From positions 1 through 23,604 of IMG/VR virus record IMGVR_UViG_3300042197_000323: a stretch of 23,604 nucleotides of DNA; one strand, given 5' to 3'. Below, piece by piece: positions 1-7,694 of the stretch. How positions within the stretch are numbered: the first letter of the stretch is position 1; the number at the start of each line of letters is the position of its first letter. Made by a program: the position numbers and the translations under genes. Below the pieces are notes generated by a model, which was not told the origin of the DNA, ran no database searches, and saw only the letters and a list, made by a program, of their open reading frames with translations. The stretch comes from a virus.

Positions 1-1223
1 GTAGTTTGAGGTTGAAATGATCTAGTTTCTTTTACATCTTTTTTCGTGAGAATAAAAGTATCTTTATTGCCAGTGTCTTCTACATCAAAACCATAACCGT
101 TTTGACCAGCAAAGCGTTGTACCATTTTACTATACAAACTGCTTCTTGTAGTATCTTGTGATCCAAAAGGTCCTGTGTTTGGTTTAAACGCACTGAATAT
201 TATTCTCGGAGGTTTGTTTTTAGCAACCCACTGCTTGACATGATTTATAACAGCACCAAATATTTTATTTTGTGAACCTTCTCCAGTAACGCTTATACGA
301 CCGCCTCTAGTAAAACTAATGTAAACATCGGCAGGAAAAATACGTTTGTATGTAAGTTCTATATAAGCATCATCTATTTTTGTAGCAAACACCTGAACGT
401 TTCTAGAATTTAGCTCTAATACCCAATTAGCCTCGGTATCAAATGTCTCTCTTACAGTCTTAATACCACCTTCGTGTGTTACAAGATAAGGAAAGAATTT
501 TACATTGGGATATTCTTTAGCAAGAGCATTAAACATTTTGATGTTGCTCATGCTGTCGTCGTACAATCTTACTCTACCGTATTTCCCAGTGTCGAGATAT
601 TTGCGTATCCATATTGCTTTGGTTTCAGCAGGATTGCCAGGTAGATTGCCGGCTCTATGCACATGAACACGACTCATGTCAATGCCCAAATCTCTAAATG
701 TGTTTAAGAAAGTTTCTTTATCGTCAAAGTCTGCTCGAGCAGTAAGCATGATTACTTTGCTATCACCGGCGTTACGAAGTATTGCTTTTAGTTTAGCAAT
801 CATTGGTGCAATAGGTTCGCTTTCACGTCTAAACTTTTCTGCGTTTTTAAATTCACCGAAATCGAATTGTTCACCGGGTTGTAGTTTATAATTGTTAAAT
901 TCTTGGTTAGTTAAACTTTTAACTACCTTACCATCCTTTACAACTTTAATTTTCGTAGTGGTTCTCATCAGTGTTTCGTCTATGTCAAATATAGTTAGAC
1001 CTAATCCTTCTGCTTCGTTAACACGCTTGCCTCTTTTGCCATAAGCACCGCCTGCATACCACTCGCACCATCCATTTGGAGAAATATTGCCTGCTACTGC
1101 TGAACATTTGTTTGGGTCACGCCACATGGTGCAGTTAATACATTTCTCACCGTTCTTAGGACGAGGAATATATCCTGCTTGTTCCTTTGTGCCTTTACCT
1201 TCAAACAAATCATAAATCTTCAT
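1..1223 (-). CDS. HAD-superfamily phosphatase with N-terminal HiPIP-like cysteine motif (3' partial)
   Basis: At least 407 residues are visible and the reading frame is still open at the left edge, so the C-terminus is missing. Residues 28-53 carry Cys28, Cys31, Cys40 and Cys53 (C-x2-C-x8-C-x12-C), ending in GNISPNGWCEWY. This resembles the cluster-binding end of high-potential iron-sulfur proteins (G..I...GWC..W), although the middle spacing is shorter than in classical HiPIPs. HAD motifs follow: motif I FDIDETL (Asp80, Asp82), motif II Thr161 in MLTAR, motif III Lys202, and motif IV YDDS (Asp222-Asp223). The acid-phosphatase/polynucleotide-phosphatase type of HAD is therefore complete, and phosphatase activity is a family inference. 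About 170 further residues after motif IV are not recognised. The start is ATG at 1223, sharing ATGA with the stop of the upstream gene. The substrate is unknown. Confidence 0.75.
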   Translation of the reverse strand, partial: MKIYDLFEGKGTKEQAGYIPRPKNGEKCINCTMWRDPNKCSAVAGNISPNGWCEWYAGGAYGKRGKRVNEAEGLGLTIFDIDETLMRTTTKIKVVKDGKVVKSLTNQEFNNYKLQPGEQFDFGEFKNAEKFRRESEPIAPMIAKLKAILRNAGDSKVIMLTARADFDDKETFLNTFRDLGIDMSRVHVHRAGNLPGNPAETKAIWIRKYLDTGKYGRVRLYDDSMSNIKMFNALAKEYPNVKFFPYLVTHEGGIKTVRETFDTEANWVLELNSRNVQVFATKIDDAYIELTYKRIFPADVYISFTRGGRISVTGEGSQNKIFGAVINHVKQWVAKNKPPRIIFSAFKPNTGPFGSQDTTRSSLYSKMVQRFAGQNGYGFDVEDTGNKDTFILTKKDVKETRSFQPQT

Positions 1224-1435
1224 TTAAGATCGTCCTTGTATTCTTCAATATAATAGCACATCGGCGTAGAACTGAAAAATTCAAAATATTCGTTTTCCTT
1301 ATCATATCCTGATATTTTTGTTGGAGAAAGTTTTTTAAATTTTTTTACATGTACGGAATACTCTTTACTATTATGTGTTACATAAAGATAATAGTGTGGA
1401 AACCAACTCCTCCAAATTCTTTTTAACGCCTTCAT
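1220..1435 (-). CDS. hypothetical protein, 71 aa
   Basis: I do not recognise this small basic and aromatic-rich protein. It starts with a Lys/Arg/Trp cluster (MKALKRIWRSW), has several Tyr and Phe residues, and an acidic end. There is no signal peptide or metal motif. It is supported as a gene by its context: its start overlaps the stop of the preceding gene in an ATGA, and its own stop overlaps the start of the HAD gene in the same way, which points to translational coupling in one operon. Confidence 0.6.
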   Translation of the reverse strand: MKALKRIWRSWFPHYYLYVTHNSKEYSVHVKKFKKLSPTKISGYDKENEYFEFFSSTPMCYYIEEYKDDLK

Positions 1436-1647
1436 TTCTTTTTACGTCCTCTTAGTTGAACAGGACCTGTCATATGAGGCAAACTAAACCAAAGTTTAAA
1501 CCACTCTGGGTCTCCTGGTTTTATACCCAGTTCTCTTTCTTTTCGTCTTTTTTCTGTGCCAGTAATAGAAATGTTCTCAGGTACATATTCTTTGTAGCCT
1601 GTGAATTCATTTATTCCTGCTAGTTTTTTTAGTTCGTCTATATTCAT
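1432..1647 (-). CDS. conserved small T4-like phage protein, 71 aa
   Basis: A short charged protein with a middle segment ITGTEKRRKERELGIKPGD followed by PEWFKLWFSLPHMTG and a basic tail (RGRKKK). I recall similar small proteins beside head and nucleotidyltransferase genes in marine T4-like phages; the function is unknown. The N-terminus, MNIDELKKLAGINEF, is an amphipathic stretch ending in Ile-Asn-Glu, comparable with prohead-protease-cleaved capsid targeting leaders (inference; see findings). It starts 9 bases after the nucleotidyltransferase stop with only a weak ribosome binding site, and overlaps the next gene by 4 bases. Confidence 0.65.
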   Translation of the reverse strand: MNIDELKKLAGINEFTGYKEYVPENISITGTEKRRKERELGIKPGDPEWFKLWFSLPHMTGPVQLRGRKKK

Positions 1648-1656
1648 CTCAGAATT

Positions 1657-2256
1657 TCAATCTTTCGTTGTAGTTTCACTTATGCCCATGCCTCTACGCA
1701 CAGCATCGTACATGGTTTGTGCTAATTTTTTGTCCGGAACTCCTTGAGCAAATGCTTGTAAGTTGCCACTTGCTGCTGCTGCTCTCATCTTTGAAGCACT
1801 CATTCCTTCAGCACCTTCTGCATCCGGATCTCTTTCTCCAGCACTAATTACCCGAATTGAATTGAATTTAAAAGGAACCTTGCCCGTTTTATCTGGTTGT
1901 CCGTTGTAAGTATCAAACAGTTTTTGAAAACCTTCTACTCTATCAGAACCAGCTACAAATATAATGTCGGTATAACCTTGTGACTGTAACAATTCAAGTG
2001 CTTGAATTGCAGTTCTTACAGATTCATGTCCTACATTAACGTTTGAAAAAAATTGTTTAGCAAATTTTAGTTTAGTTGGAAAATCTAATGGATCTGTTTT
2101 TGGATGCTGAGTTTGACTTAAAAAAAGATAATGATCACCGTTGATTCTTGTTAACTTATCTACTAACTTGGCATGACCTATCGTAGGAGGGTTTAGTCTG
2201 CCAAATGCAAGAACTGCTGTTTTTTGAGTTTGTTCTAACAGTTCTCTAAGAAGCAT
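1657..2256 (-). CDS. nucleotidyltransferase, cytidylyltransferase-like fold
   Basis: This 199-residue protein has the nucleotidylyltransferase signature FGRLNPPTIGH at residues 18-28 (TxGH variant of HxGH), a GSD at 103-105, and a C-terminal SASKMR at 153-158 matching the ISxxxxR-type phosphate-binding motif. Such enzymes (NMN adenylyltransferase and cytidylyltransferase families) transfer AMP or CMP onto a phosphorylated substrate with release of pyrophosphate. The actual substrate cannot be told here. Related proteins are common in marine T4-like phages (recall). The first eight residues (MLLRELLE) precede the fold and look like a short leader. The start ATG at 2256 overlaps the upstream stop as TAATG. 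A HAD phosphatase lies two genes downstream, so the two could act on one metabolite, but that is speculation. Confidence 0.85.
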   Translation of the reverse strand: MLLRELLEQTQKTAVLAFGRLNPPTIGHAKLVDKLTRINGDHYLFLSQTQHPKTDPLDFPTKLKFAKQFFSNVNVGHESVRTAIQALELLQSQGYTDIIFVAGSDRVEGFQKLFDTYNGQPDKTGKVPFKFNSIRVISAGERDPDAEGAEGMSASKMRAAAASGNLQAFAQGVPDKKLAQTMYDAVRRGMGISETTTKD

Positions 2257-2582
2257 TAGTATGCTCCTTTTTTAATGTTAGCCATTTCCTCTGAATAAAG
2301 TTTTTGTATTAAGGCACGCTGTTCACTATCGTCTAATAATTCTTCGGGACGTCTAGAAATCTTAAATTTTCTACAATATTGTTCTGTTGCTTTTTGTATC
2401 ATAGGCATGAACAATTTACTATTGATAGGTTTATTTGATTCTTTTAGCCCTTTAAGTTTCATAATAACAGGAAAGAATTCTTTCCTATAAAACATAGGAT
2501 CATTTCTCATAAAGATAGAAATATCGTCCACTACATCAAACGGTAATTTATCATCTAATTGTTCTAAGTCATCTATTCTCAT
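2256..2582 (-). CDS. conserved hypothetical phage protein, 108 aa
   Basis: The frame is open further upstream (to 2657), but I place the start at the ATG at 2582. It sits just behind the stop of the preceding gene, with a GGTGA ribosome binding site overlapping that stop, and the extra N-terminal 25 residues would lie wholly inside the upstream gene in another frame. The product begins MRIDDLEQLDDKLPFDVVDD, is mostly helical and charged, and contains MRNDPMFYRKEFFPV. I recall similar proteins beside head-gene neighbours in T4-like cyanophages and pelagiphages but cannot assign a role. No catalytic motif is visible. Confidence 0.7.
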   Translation of the reverse strand: MRIDDLEQLDDKLPFDVVDDISIFMRNDPMFYRKEFFPVIMKLKGLKESNKPINSKLFMPMIQKATEQYCRKFKISRRPEELLDDSEQRALIQKLYSEEMANIKKGAY

Positions 2583-2586
2583 TACA

Positions 2587-3147
2587 TCACCAGTTGCGAC
2601 AGGACCAAAAGCGAGCCTTATGACGAGGCCCCGGATTATCACAATTGTGTCTAGCACGGAAACTTCTACGACGAGCAGGATTTGATTTTTTAATTTTCAT
2701 ATTTGGGTCGCCAAAGTTTACTTTAACTATATTTCCAGTTGGCTTTTTTACATATACTTTAAACTTTTTAACATCGCCACGCATAGGTTTGCCGAGCGGA
2801 ACTTTACGTCCTTGATATTCTGCTTCGTCTAATGCGTCATCTTCATTAAACCACATAACACCATAGGTTTCAAAGAATTCATCACCGTCATAGGTTTCTT
2901 CTTCCATTGCTTGCTCGTCTGTAGAAATTTCTATGTCAAAATCCTCGTAGCCCTCATCAAACAAATAATTGCTCAATCGATTAGCGAATTCGTCAGATTC
3001 TTCGTTAGTAAGTTGTCTAGACAATGGTATATGAAAAATTGTTGTTTCTTTTTCAGATTCGTAAACTTCGTTGTTTGGAAAAATGCTTTCGTCTAATTTT
3101 TGAGCAAGATCTTGTTTTTCCATTATTACTCTAACAAAATGTTCCAT
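2587..3147 (-). CDS. conserved T4-like phage protein with Cys-containing C-terminal tail, probably virion-associated
   Basis: A 186-residue protein. The first two thirds are strongly acidic (many Glu and Asp, about residues 20-105). The end is basic: residues from about 150 carry KKSNPARRRSFRARHNCDN, then ARFWSCRNW at the very end. This RARHNC...WSC ending is one I recall in marine T4-like phage proteins annotated as structural; the two Cys and one His could bind a metal. The start ATG at 3147 has a good AAGGAT site 5 bases upstream. The N-terminus (MEHFVRVIMEK) has Ile-Met-Glu at positions 8-10, resembling a T4 capsid targeting leader. Function is not known. Confidence 0.7.
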   Translation of the reverse strand: MEHFVRVIMEKQDLAQKLDESIFPNNEVYESEKETTIFHIPLSRQLTNEESDEFANRLSNYLFDEGYEDFDIEISTDEQAMEEETYDGDEFFETYGVMWFNEDDALDEAEYQGRKVPLGKPMRGDVKKFKVYVKKPTGNIVKVNFGDPNMKIKKSNPARRRSFRARHNCDNPGPRHKARFWSCRNW

Positions 3148-3156
3148 ACTATATCC

Positions 3157-3498
3157 TTAATGATTTAAAACAATAGATGTTACAGTGCCATCTGAAAATA
3201 CTAGATATGCTCTAATCCAGACGTAATTACCTGTAAAGTTTGCTATTTTACTGTTTGTTTCTTGTGTAGCAGTATATTGATGCACAACAAACCAATCACT
3301 GTCTAGAGGATTGATTTCTAATGTTGCTTCAATATAGATTGTACCAGTTAACCCTATAAAAGTGTATTGTACTGTATGCAATCCGTCAGAACGACCGTAA
3401 TAACCGTCGCCCTTGTATTTCAATCCAGTAACTACTTGTTCTGAACTGTCGCCAACATGCGTTGTTGAATTTAAAATTATTTCACTGTTCGATGCCAT
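3157..3498 (-). CDS. small beta-rich protein, likely virion (fibre or baseplate) component
   Basis: The 113-residue product starting MASNSEIILNS is rich in Thr, Ser, Tyr and Val and alternates hydrophobic residues, as expected for a beta-sandwich. It includes GTIYIEATLEINPLDSDWF and ends with TGNYVWIRAYLVFSDG. I recall this type among cyanophage and pelagiphage structural proteins, but the exact role is unknown. The frame also has ATG-ATG at 3519 and 3516, but the only SD-like sequence (AAAGG) touches that ATG directly, so I prefer the ATG at 3498. A late-promoter-like GATAAATA ends 5 bases upstream of 3498. It overlaps the end of the preceding gene by 17 bases. Confidence 0.65.
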   Translation of the reverse strand: MASNSEIILNSTTHVGDSSEQVVTGLKYKGDGYYGRSDGLHTVQYTFIGLTGTIYIEATLEINPLDSDWFVVHQYTATQETNSKIANFTGNYVWIRAYLVFSDGTVTSIVLNH

Positions 3499-4186
3499 AA
3501 TTATATTTATCAACATCATCCTTTGAAATTAATTTCTCTATTCTTTTTATGTTGTCGATAAATGAAATTTCTAATAACATAAGCGTTTTATGGTCTTTTA
3601 CATAAAAATAATTACCAGCAGTCCAATACTGTTCTTTGATATTAGCAAGTGCAGTTTTTCCTATTTTGCATTTTTGTGAATTATTTTCTAACCAGTGCGA
3701 TAGATTAACACTAACTTTATGTTTTAAATATACTTTATATTGATATTCTGGTGTTTTGTTTGTTAGTATAATGTTAGGAATATTTGTTAAAATAGACTTA
3801 TTAGTTTCGGTAGGCTCCCACCATTCTATAAGATTTATATTACGTTTTATTACATTCAACCATGATAATTCGTTTGATGCTACTGAAATTGTATTGTTTT
3901 CTGTTCTTATTATATAGGAGTTAAAGTCTTGGGTTTGTAAATATGATAGAAAAAGTTTAGCATACAGAAATTCTTCAGTTGATATTGTTTCTTCGTAGCG
4001 GTAAATATTTCTTAATAAAGGTTTTCCTGCAAGATACAAGTTGTCCAATCTTTGAATTTCTTTAAGTGCATGCGCCCATTTATTTCTATTCCAAGTTTTA
4101 GTAAATATTGTAGCTAGTTTATTATAAAAAACTATTTTATACAGATATTTGTCGTATATAAGTTTTTTTGTTTCAAATGTTTTCAT
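3482..4186 (-). CDS. conserved T4-like phage hypothetical protein, 234 aa
   Basis: A basic, aromatic-rich protein of 234 residues from the ATG at 4186 (a GTG at 4204 would add six residues; neither has a clear SD). It begins MKTFETKKLIYDKYLYKIVF, has a central IEWWEPTE, and ends with a segment containing KVYLKHKVSV, YFYVKDHKTLMLLEI and a Lys-rich helix. I recall proteins of this layout (KVYLK... then Y.YV.D.KTL) as uncharacterised in pelagiphages and T4-like cyanophages. No enzyme motif, signal peptide or membrane segment is visible. The start overlaps the end of clpA by 14 bases, so the two are probably translated from one message. Confidence 0.7.
   Translation of the reverse strand: MKTFETKKLIYDKYLYKIVFYNKLATIFTKTWNRNKWAHALKEIQRLDNLYLAGKPLLRNIYRYEETISTEEFLYAKLFLSYLQTQDFNSYIIRTENNTISVASNELSWLNVIKRNINLIEWWEPTETNKSILTNIPNIILTNKTPEYQYKVYLKHKVSVNLSHWLENNSQKCKIGKTALANIKEQYWTAGNYFYVKDHKTLMLLEISFIDNIKRIEKLISKDDVDKYNYGIEQ
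3504..3511 (-). promoter_or_regulatory. candidate T4-type late promoter (GATAAATA)
   Basis: An exact match to the NATAAATA late-promoter box lies on the minus strand inside the end of the upstream gene. If the usual T4 spacing applies, transcription would begin almost at the ATG at 3498, giving a leaderless or nearly leaderless mRNA. This makes the site less certain than the other late promoters here. Confidence 0.4.
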
Positions 4187-6416
4187 GAATTTTATCGGTT
4201 TCACAATCTAACACAATTGAGTTATTTCTATAATCAATTATTACGCTACCGCCATTTTTTAACTGGCCAAACAACATTTCTCTACTTAATGGACGCTTAA
4301 TGTCTTTGTCTATTACTCTTTGTAGAGGGCGAGCACCCATCTTAGGATCAAAGCCTTTTTCGACTAGATAATCGATTGCATCGTCTGTTACTGTAATTGC
4401 AATGTCTTTATCTAATACAAGATTTTTGAGTTCTAATAGGAATTTACCTACAATTTTAATCATAACTTCTTTGCTAAGTTTAGCAAATGTAATAGTTGCA
4501 TCTAATCTGTTTCTAAATTCTGGAGCAAAGAATCTTTTAAATTCGCTATTGTCATAATCCTTATCAAAAGAATCTCCAAATCCTATGTTATTTTTTTCTG
4601 ATTCTCTTGCACCTAAATTGGTGGTTAAAATTAGTATACAATTTCTTGCATCAGCTTCTTTGCCATTAGATCCAGTAACTTTTCCGTTGTCCATTATTTG
4701 CAATAGAATTTGCGACACATCAGGATGTGCTTTTTCAATTTCGTCGAGTAACAATACACAATTGGGGTTTTCTTGCAATCTTGTAATAAGTAATCCGCCA
4801 TTGTCTTCAAACCCTACATAACCAGGAGGAGAACCTATCAATTTAGATACAGAATGTTTTTCCATAAATTCACTCATATCAAAACGTACAAGCTTTACTC
4901 CTAAGTGTTTTGCTAATTGTTTAGCAGTTTCAGTTTTACCAGTGCCTGTCGGCCCCATGAATACAAAACTTCCTACTGGCTTGTCATCTGGTTTTAGTCC
5001 TGCTTGACTTACAAGAATTTTATCAACAATAGACTCTATAGCTTCGTCTTGTCCATAAACATTGTGTTTTAGCTGACGTTCTAAATTAGCTAGATTGTCA
5101 CTTTCTTTTTGTTCTACTACTTCTTTGGGTAGATTTACAATTTTACTCAATTCAAATTGTATCTGTTCTTCGCCCACAATCTTGTTATCTGTTTGATCTT
5201 TTACCTTGAATCTACTACAAGCTAGATCGATTAAGTCGATTGCTTTGTCTGGTAATTTTTTATCAGATTGATATTTCACTGTTAATTTTACTGCGGCTTC
5301 GATTGCTTCTTCTGTAATTGTAGTATTATGAAACTTTTCGTAATATTTTTTAATGCCTTTTAGTATATCTTTGGTATTTTCCGCAGACGGTTCTGTGATA
5401 GTTACTCGTTGAAATCTACGCATCAATGCACGATCTTTTTCGAAATACTTTCTATATTCTTCCCATGTAGTAGATGCTATAACTTTAATATCACCTTTGC
5501 TCAGTGCAGGTTTAAGCATGTTTGCAAGATCGTTTGCACTGTTCTGTCCCCCTGCTCCTGCACCTGAAATCATATGTGCTTCGTCAATAAACAGAATAGT
5601 CTTACCTAGTTTTACTAATCCTTGTAAAACCAACTTGAATCTTTCTTCAAAGTCACCTCTATATTTTGATCCTGCTAGCATAGATCCAATATCAAGATTT
5701 AATACTTGATAGTCTTCTAGAAAACTAGGAACAATTTTTTTAACGATATTGTATGCAAGACCTTCTGCTATTGCAGTTTTCCCCACTCCCGGATCACCTA
5801 CCAATAGAACGTTATTTTTATTTCTTCGACCTAGTGCAAGTGCAAGAGTTTCTAGTTCTTCGCTTCTACCAATAATAGGATCTATTTTGTTTTTCTTTAC
5901 TTCTTCATTTAAATTAGTAGTAAAAGAACGCAGGGCTTTTTTAACATCATTAGAAATTTCTTCTGTTTCTACTTCTTCGTCGTCTAGTTCATTTTTAACA
6001 AAACCTGCAAACTTTTCTTTATCAATGTTGCCTTTTTGCAAATAATAAAAAGCAATGCTTTTTCTCTCATTAAGCATACTAATTAATACATCACTTAATT
6101 GAATATGATTTCTTCCGTTAAACAGAACCTGTGTAAATGCTCTATTAAGAACTCTTTCAACTGTTTGTGTTTTTTTAGGTTTATATTTTTCTAAATCAGT
6201 TCTAATATCGTTGCAATTATTTTTCAAATGATGTTCGATATTACTTTTTATGTAATCGACCTTTGCACCAAACATTGTAAGTAAATTAACAAAGTTTTCT
6301 TCACATAACATTGCAAACAACAAATGCTCTAGTGTTACATATTCATGTTGTAATTTACGTGAATCATTAACTGCTTTGTCAAAGACAAGTTGTAGTTCGT
6401 CGCTGGGTTCTATCAT
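4173..6416 (-). CDS. clpA: ClpA-like AAA+ unfoldase
   Basis: This 747-residue two-ring HSP100 protein has a Clp_N region (about 1-140). D1 has Walker A GDPGVGKT (207-214), pore loop KYRG (251-254) and Walker B ILFIDEAH (274-281). D2 has Walker A GPTGTGKT (488-495), pore loop GYVG (532-535), Walker B LLLDEIEKAH and sensor-2 GARPLQR (694-700). There is no coiled-coil M-domain between D1 and D2, so it is of the ClpA kind and not ClpB, and the length fits E. coli ClpA. At 611-613 it has an Ile-Gly-Phe loop where ClpA carries IGL and ClpX IGF, the hook that docks on ClpP. No ClpP gene is in the window, so it could work with the host peptidase or alone as a remodeller. The start ATG at 6416 lies 3 bases after dnaJ, with AAGGAAT as ribosome site. 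Confidence 0.95.
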   Translation of the reverse strand: MIEPSDELQLVFDKAVNDSRKLQHEYVTLEHLLFAMLCEENFVNLLTMFGAKVDYIKSNIEHHLKNNCNDIRTDLEKYKPKKTQTVERVLNRAFTQVLFNGRNHIQLSDVLISMLNERKSIAFYYLQKGNIDKEKFAGFVKNELDDEEVETEEISNDVKKALRSFTTNLNEEVKKNKIDPIIGRSEELETLALALGRRNKNNVLLVGDPGVGKTAIAEGLAYNIVKKIVPSFLEDYQVLNLDIGSMLAGSKYRGDFEERFKLVLQGLVKLGKTILFIDEAHMISGAGAGGQNSANDLANMLKPALSKGDIKVIASTTWEEYRKYFEKDRALMRRFQRVTITEPSAENTKDILKGIKKYYEKFHNTTITEEAIEAAVKLTVKYQSDKKLPDKAIDLIDLACSRFKVKDQTDNKIVGEEQIQFELSKIVNLPKEVVEQKESDNLANLERQLKHNVYGQDEAIESIVDKILVSQAGLKPDDKPVGSFVFMGPTGTGKTETAKQLAKHLGVKLVRFDMSEFMEKHSVSKLIGSPPGYVGFEDNGGLLITRLQENPNCVLLLDEIEKAHPDVSQILLQIMDNGKVTGSNGKEADARNCILILTTNLGARESEKNNIGFGDSFDKDYDNSEFKRFFAPEFRNRLDATITFAKLSKEVMIKIVGKFLLELKNLVLDKDIAITVTDDAIDYLVEKGFDPKMGARPLQRVIDKDIKRPLSREMLFGQLKNGGSVIIDYRNNSIVLDCETDKIHENI

Positions 6417-6419
6417 ATT

Positions 6420-7235
6420 TTATTCCTTGATAAGATTTTTTATTTCTGTTAATTTTGCAATTATAAGTTTGTCATCTATAACTGGTATTTCAGTTTCTAC
6501 CTGTACATAAACATTGCCTTTTTTTCTTGTATGTAGATCCGGTATACCGTATCCTGCTATACTAAAAATTGTTCCTGGTTTTGTTCCTTTAGGTATTGTA
6601 AGTTTAATGGTTTTATCATCTAACGTATTGACAAATATAACACACCCTAGCAATAAGTCAAATACATTTACCAGTTCTTTAGTTGCAAGATTGTTACCGT
6701 CGCGTGTCCAACCTTTATTGTAGATAATTTTTAATCGTACAATTAGATCGCCTCTTGGATAATTTTTATTTGAATCATCTCCCAGTCCTTCATAGCGAAT
6801 TGTATCTCCGTCACGTGCTCCAGCAGGTATATCTATATTAACAGTTTCTACCTTGCCATTGCTTACATGATATTGTAATATTAAGGTTTTACCTGTTAAT
6901 ATGTCCTTTAATTCTACATTTGCTGCTAAATTAATATCTCTGTTTTTAGGTCTACGGTTCATACCGAAATTTAAATTGAAAAAATCATCGAAAGGATTTC
7001 CAAACGGATTTTGTCTAAAATTAGCACTGTTAAAATGAAATTGCGGTTGCGGATTGTCGTATTCCGCTCGTTTATTACCGTCACTTAATGTTTCGTATGC
7101 TTCGTTTATTTGTTTAAAAACTTCTGGGTCACCGCCCCTGTCGGGATGGTGAGTTTTTGCTTTATCACGATACGCTTTTCTTATTTCATCTGATGTTGCG
7201 TTTCTGTTAACGCCTAAAATTGAGTAATAGTCCAT
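6420..7235 (-). CDS. dnaJ: DnaJ-like co-chaperone (type II, no zinc fingers)
   Basis: Residues 1-65 are a J-domain (MDYYSILGVNRNATSDEIRK) with the HPD triad at residues 30-32, which stimulates DnaK ATPase. A Gly/Phe/Asn-rich linker (about 68-95) follows, then a C-terminal substrate-binding region with GDTIRYEGLGDD and GTIFSIAGYGIPD typical of DnaJ CTDs. The CxxCxGxG zinc repeats of full DnaJ are absent, so it is like CbpA/type II. At 271 residues it is a little shorter than CbpA. Acting on host DnaK is the expected role, since no DnaK is seen here. The gene sits directly before clpA, which suggests a chaperone pair. The SD before the ATG at 7235 is weak. Confidence 0.93.
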   Translation of the reverse strand: MDYYSILGVNRNATSDEIRKAYRDKAKTHHPDRGGDPEVFKQINEAYETLSDGNKRAEYDNPQPQFHFNSANFRQNPFGNPFDDFFNLNFGMNRRPKNRDINLAANVELKDILTGKTLILQYHVSNGKVETVNIDIPAGARDGDTIRYEGLGDDSNKNYPRGDLIVRLKIIYNKGWTRDGNNLATKELVNVFDLLLGCVIFVNTLDDKTIKLTIPKGTKPGTIFSIAGYGIPDLHTRKKGNVYVQVETEIPVIDDKLIIAKLTEIKNLIKE

Positions 7236-7278
7236 ACTTTTACTTATCGCATGAACTATTACTGATTTTTAAGAATGA

Positions 7279-7656
7279 TTATTCGTCGTCGTTAGACTTG
7301 CTTTTGCTCCATGCTTGTGCTCCAAAGAATGCAGCAACCAAGCCAGCAATAGCAACAAAATATGTAGGTGCAATATCACCGATAATTCTTGCTGCATCAT
7401 CGACATCAAAGAATGATGTAATCAATATTAACACAGGATATAACAACATACCCAATAGTGCAAACCAAGCCATTGCACGAATTTGATCTTCTTTTTTGTC
7501 TTCGTTTTCGCGAAGAGATTGTTTATGTTTAAAATCTGCAATTTCTTTTGCCATTGCCATTTCTTCATCTGTTATAACGCCATCGCCGTCGGCATCTAAG
7601 TGTTCGAATTCAGAACCGACTTCGAGTGTTTTTGGTTTTCTTGGTGCTCTTGCCAT
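7279..7656 (-). CDS. EF-hand protein with two transmembrane helices, holin candidate
   Basis: The 125-residue product has a complete EF-hand loop at residues 21-32 (DADGDGVITDEE; ligands Asp21, Asp23, Asp25, Thr29, Glu32). A charged helix follows, then two hydrophobic helices at about 62-82 and 97-115, and an acidic tail. Calcium binding is a strong family expectation. It comes last in a run of endolysin, inner spanin and outer spanin genes, and it is the only membrane protein there of holin-like size, so I infer a holin or lysis regulator; no direct holin similarity is claimed. The ribosome site GAGAGGG is good. An ACTAAATA box upstream (7687-7694) may be a variant late promoter. Confidence 0.75.
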   Translation of the reverse strand: MARAPRKPKTLEVGSEFEHLDADGDGVITDEEMAMAKEIADFKHKQSLRENEDKKEDQIRAMAWFALLGMLLYPVLILITSFFDVDDAARIIGDIAPTYFVAIAGLVAAFFGAQAWSKSKSNDDE

Positions 7657-7686
7657 CTTTTGCCCTCTCTATTAACAAGTATAAAA

Positions 7687-7694
7687 TATTTAGT
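7687..7694 (-). promoter_or_regulatory. possible variant late promoter (ACTAAATA)
   Basis: This minus-strand box differs by one base from NATAAATA and overlaps the stop codon of the outer spanin gene. It lies 31 bases ahead of the EF-hand gene start. The same box precedes the gene starting at 17399. It could also be chance in AT-rich DNA. Confidence 0.25.

Noticed and set aside
2583-2657. A 25-residue N-terminal extension of the 108-residue protein
   Set aside because: It overlaps the conserved WSCRNW end of the upstream gene, and the downstream ATG has a ribosome site at the right distance.
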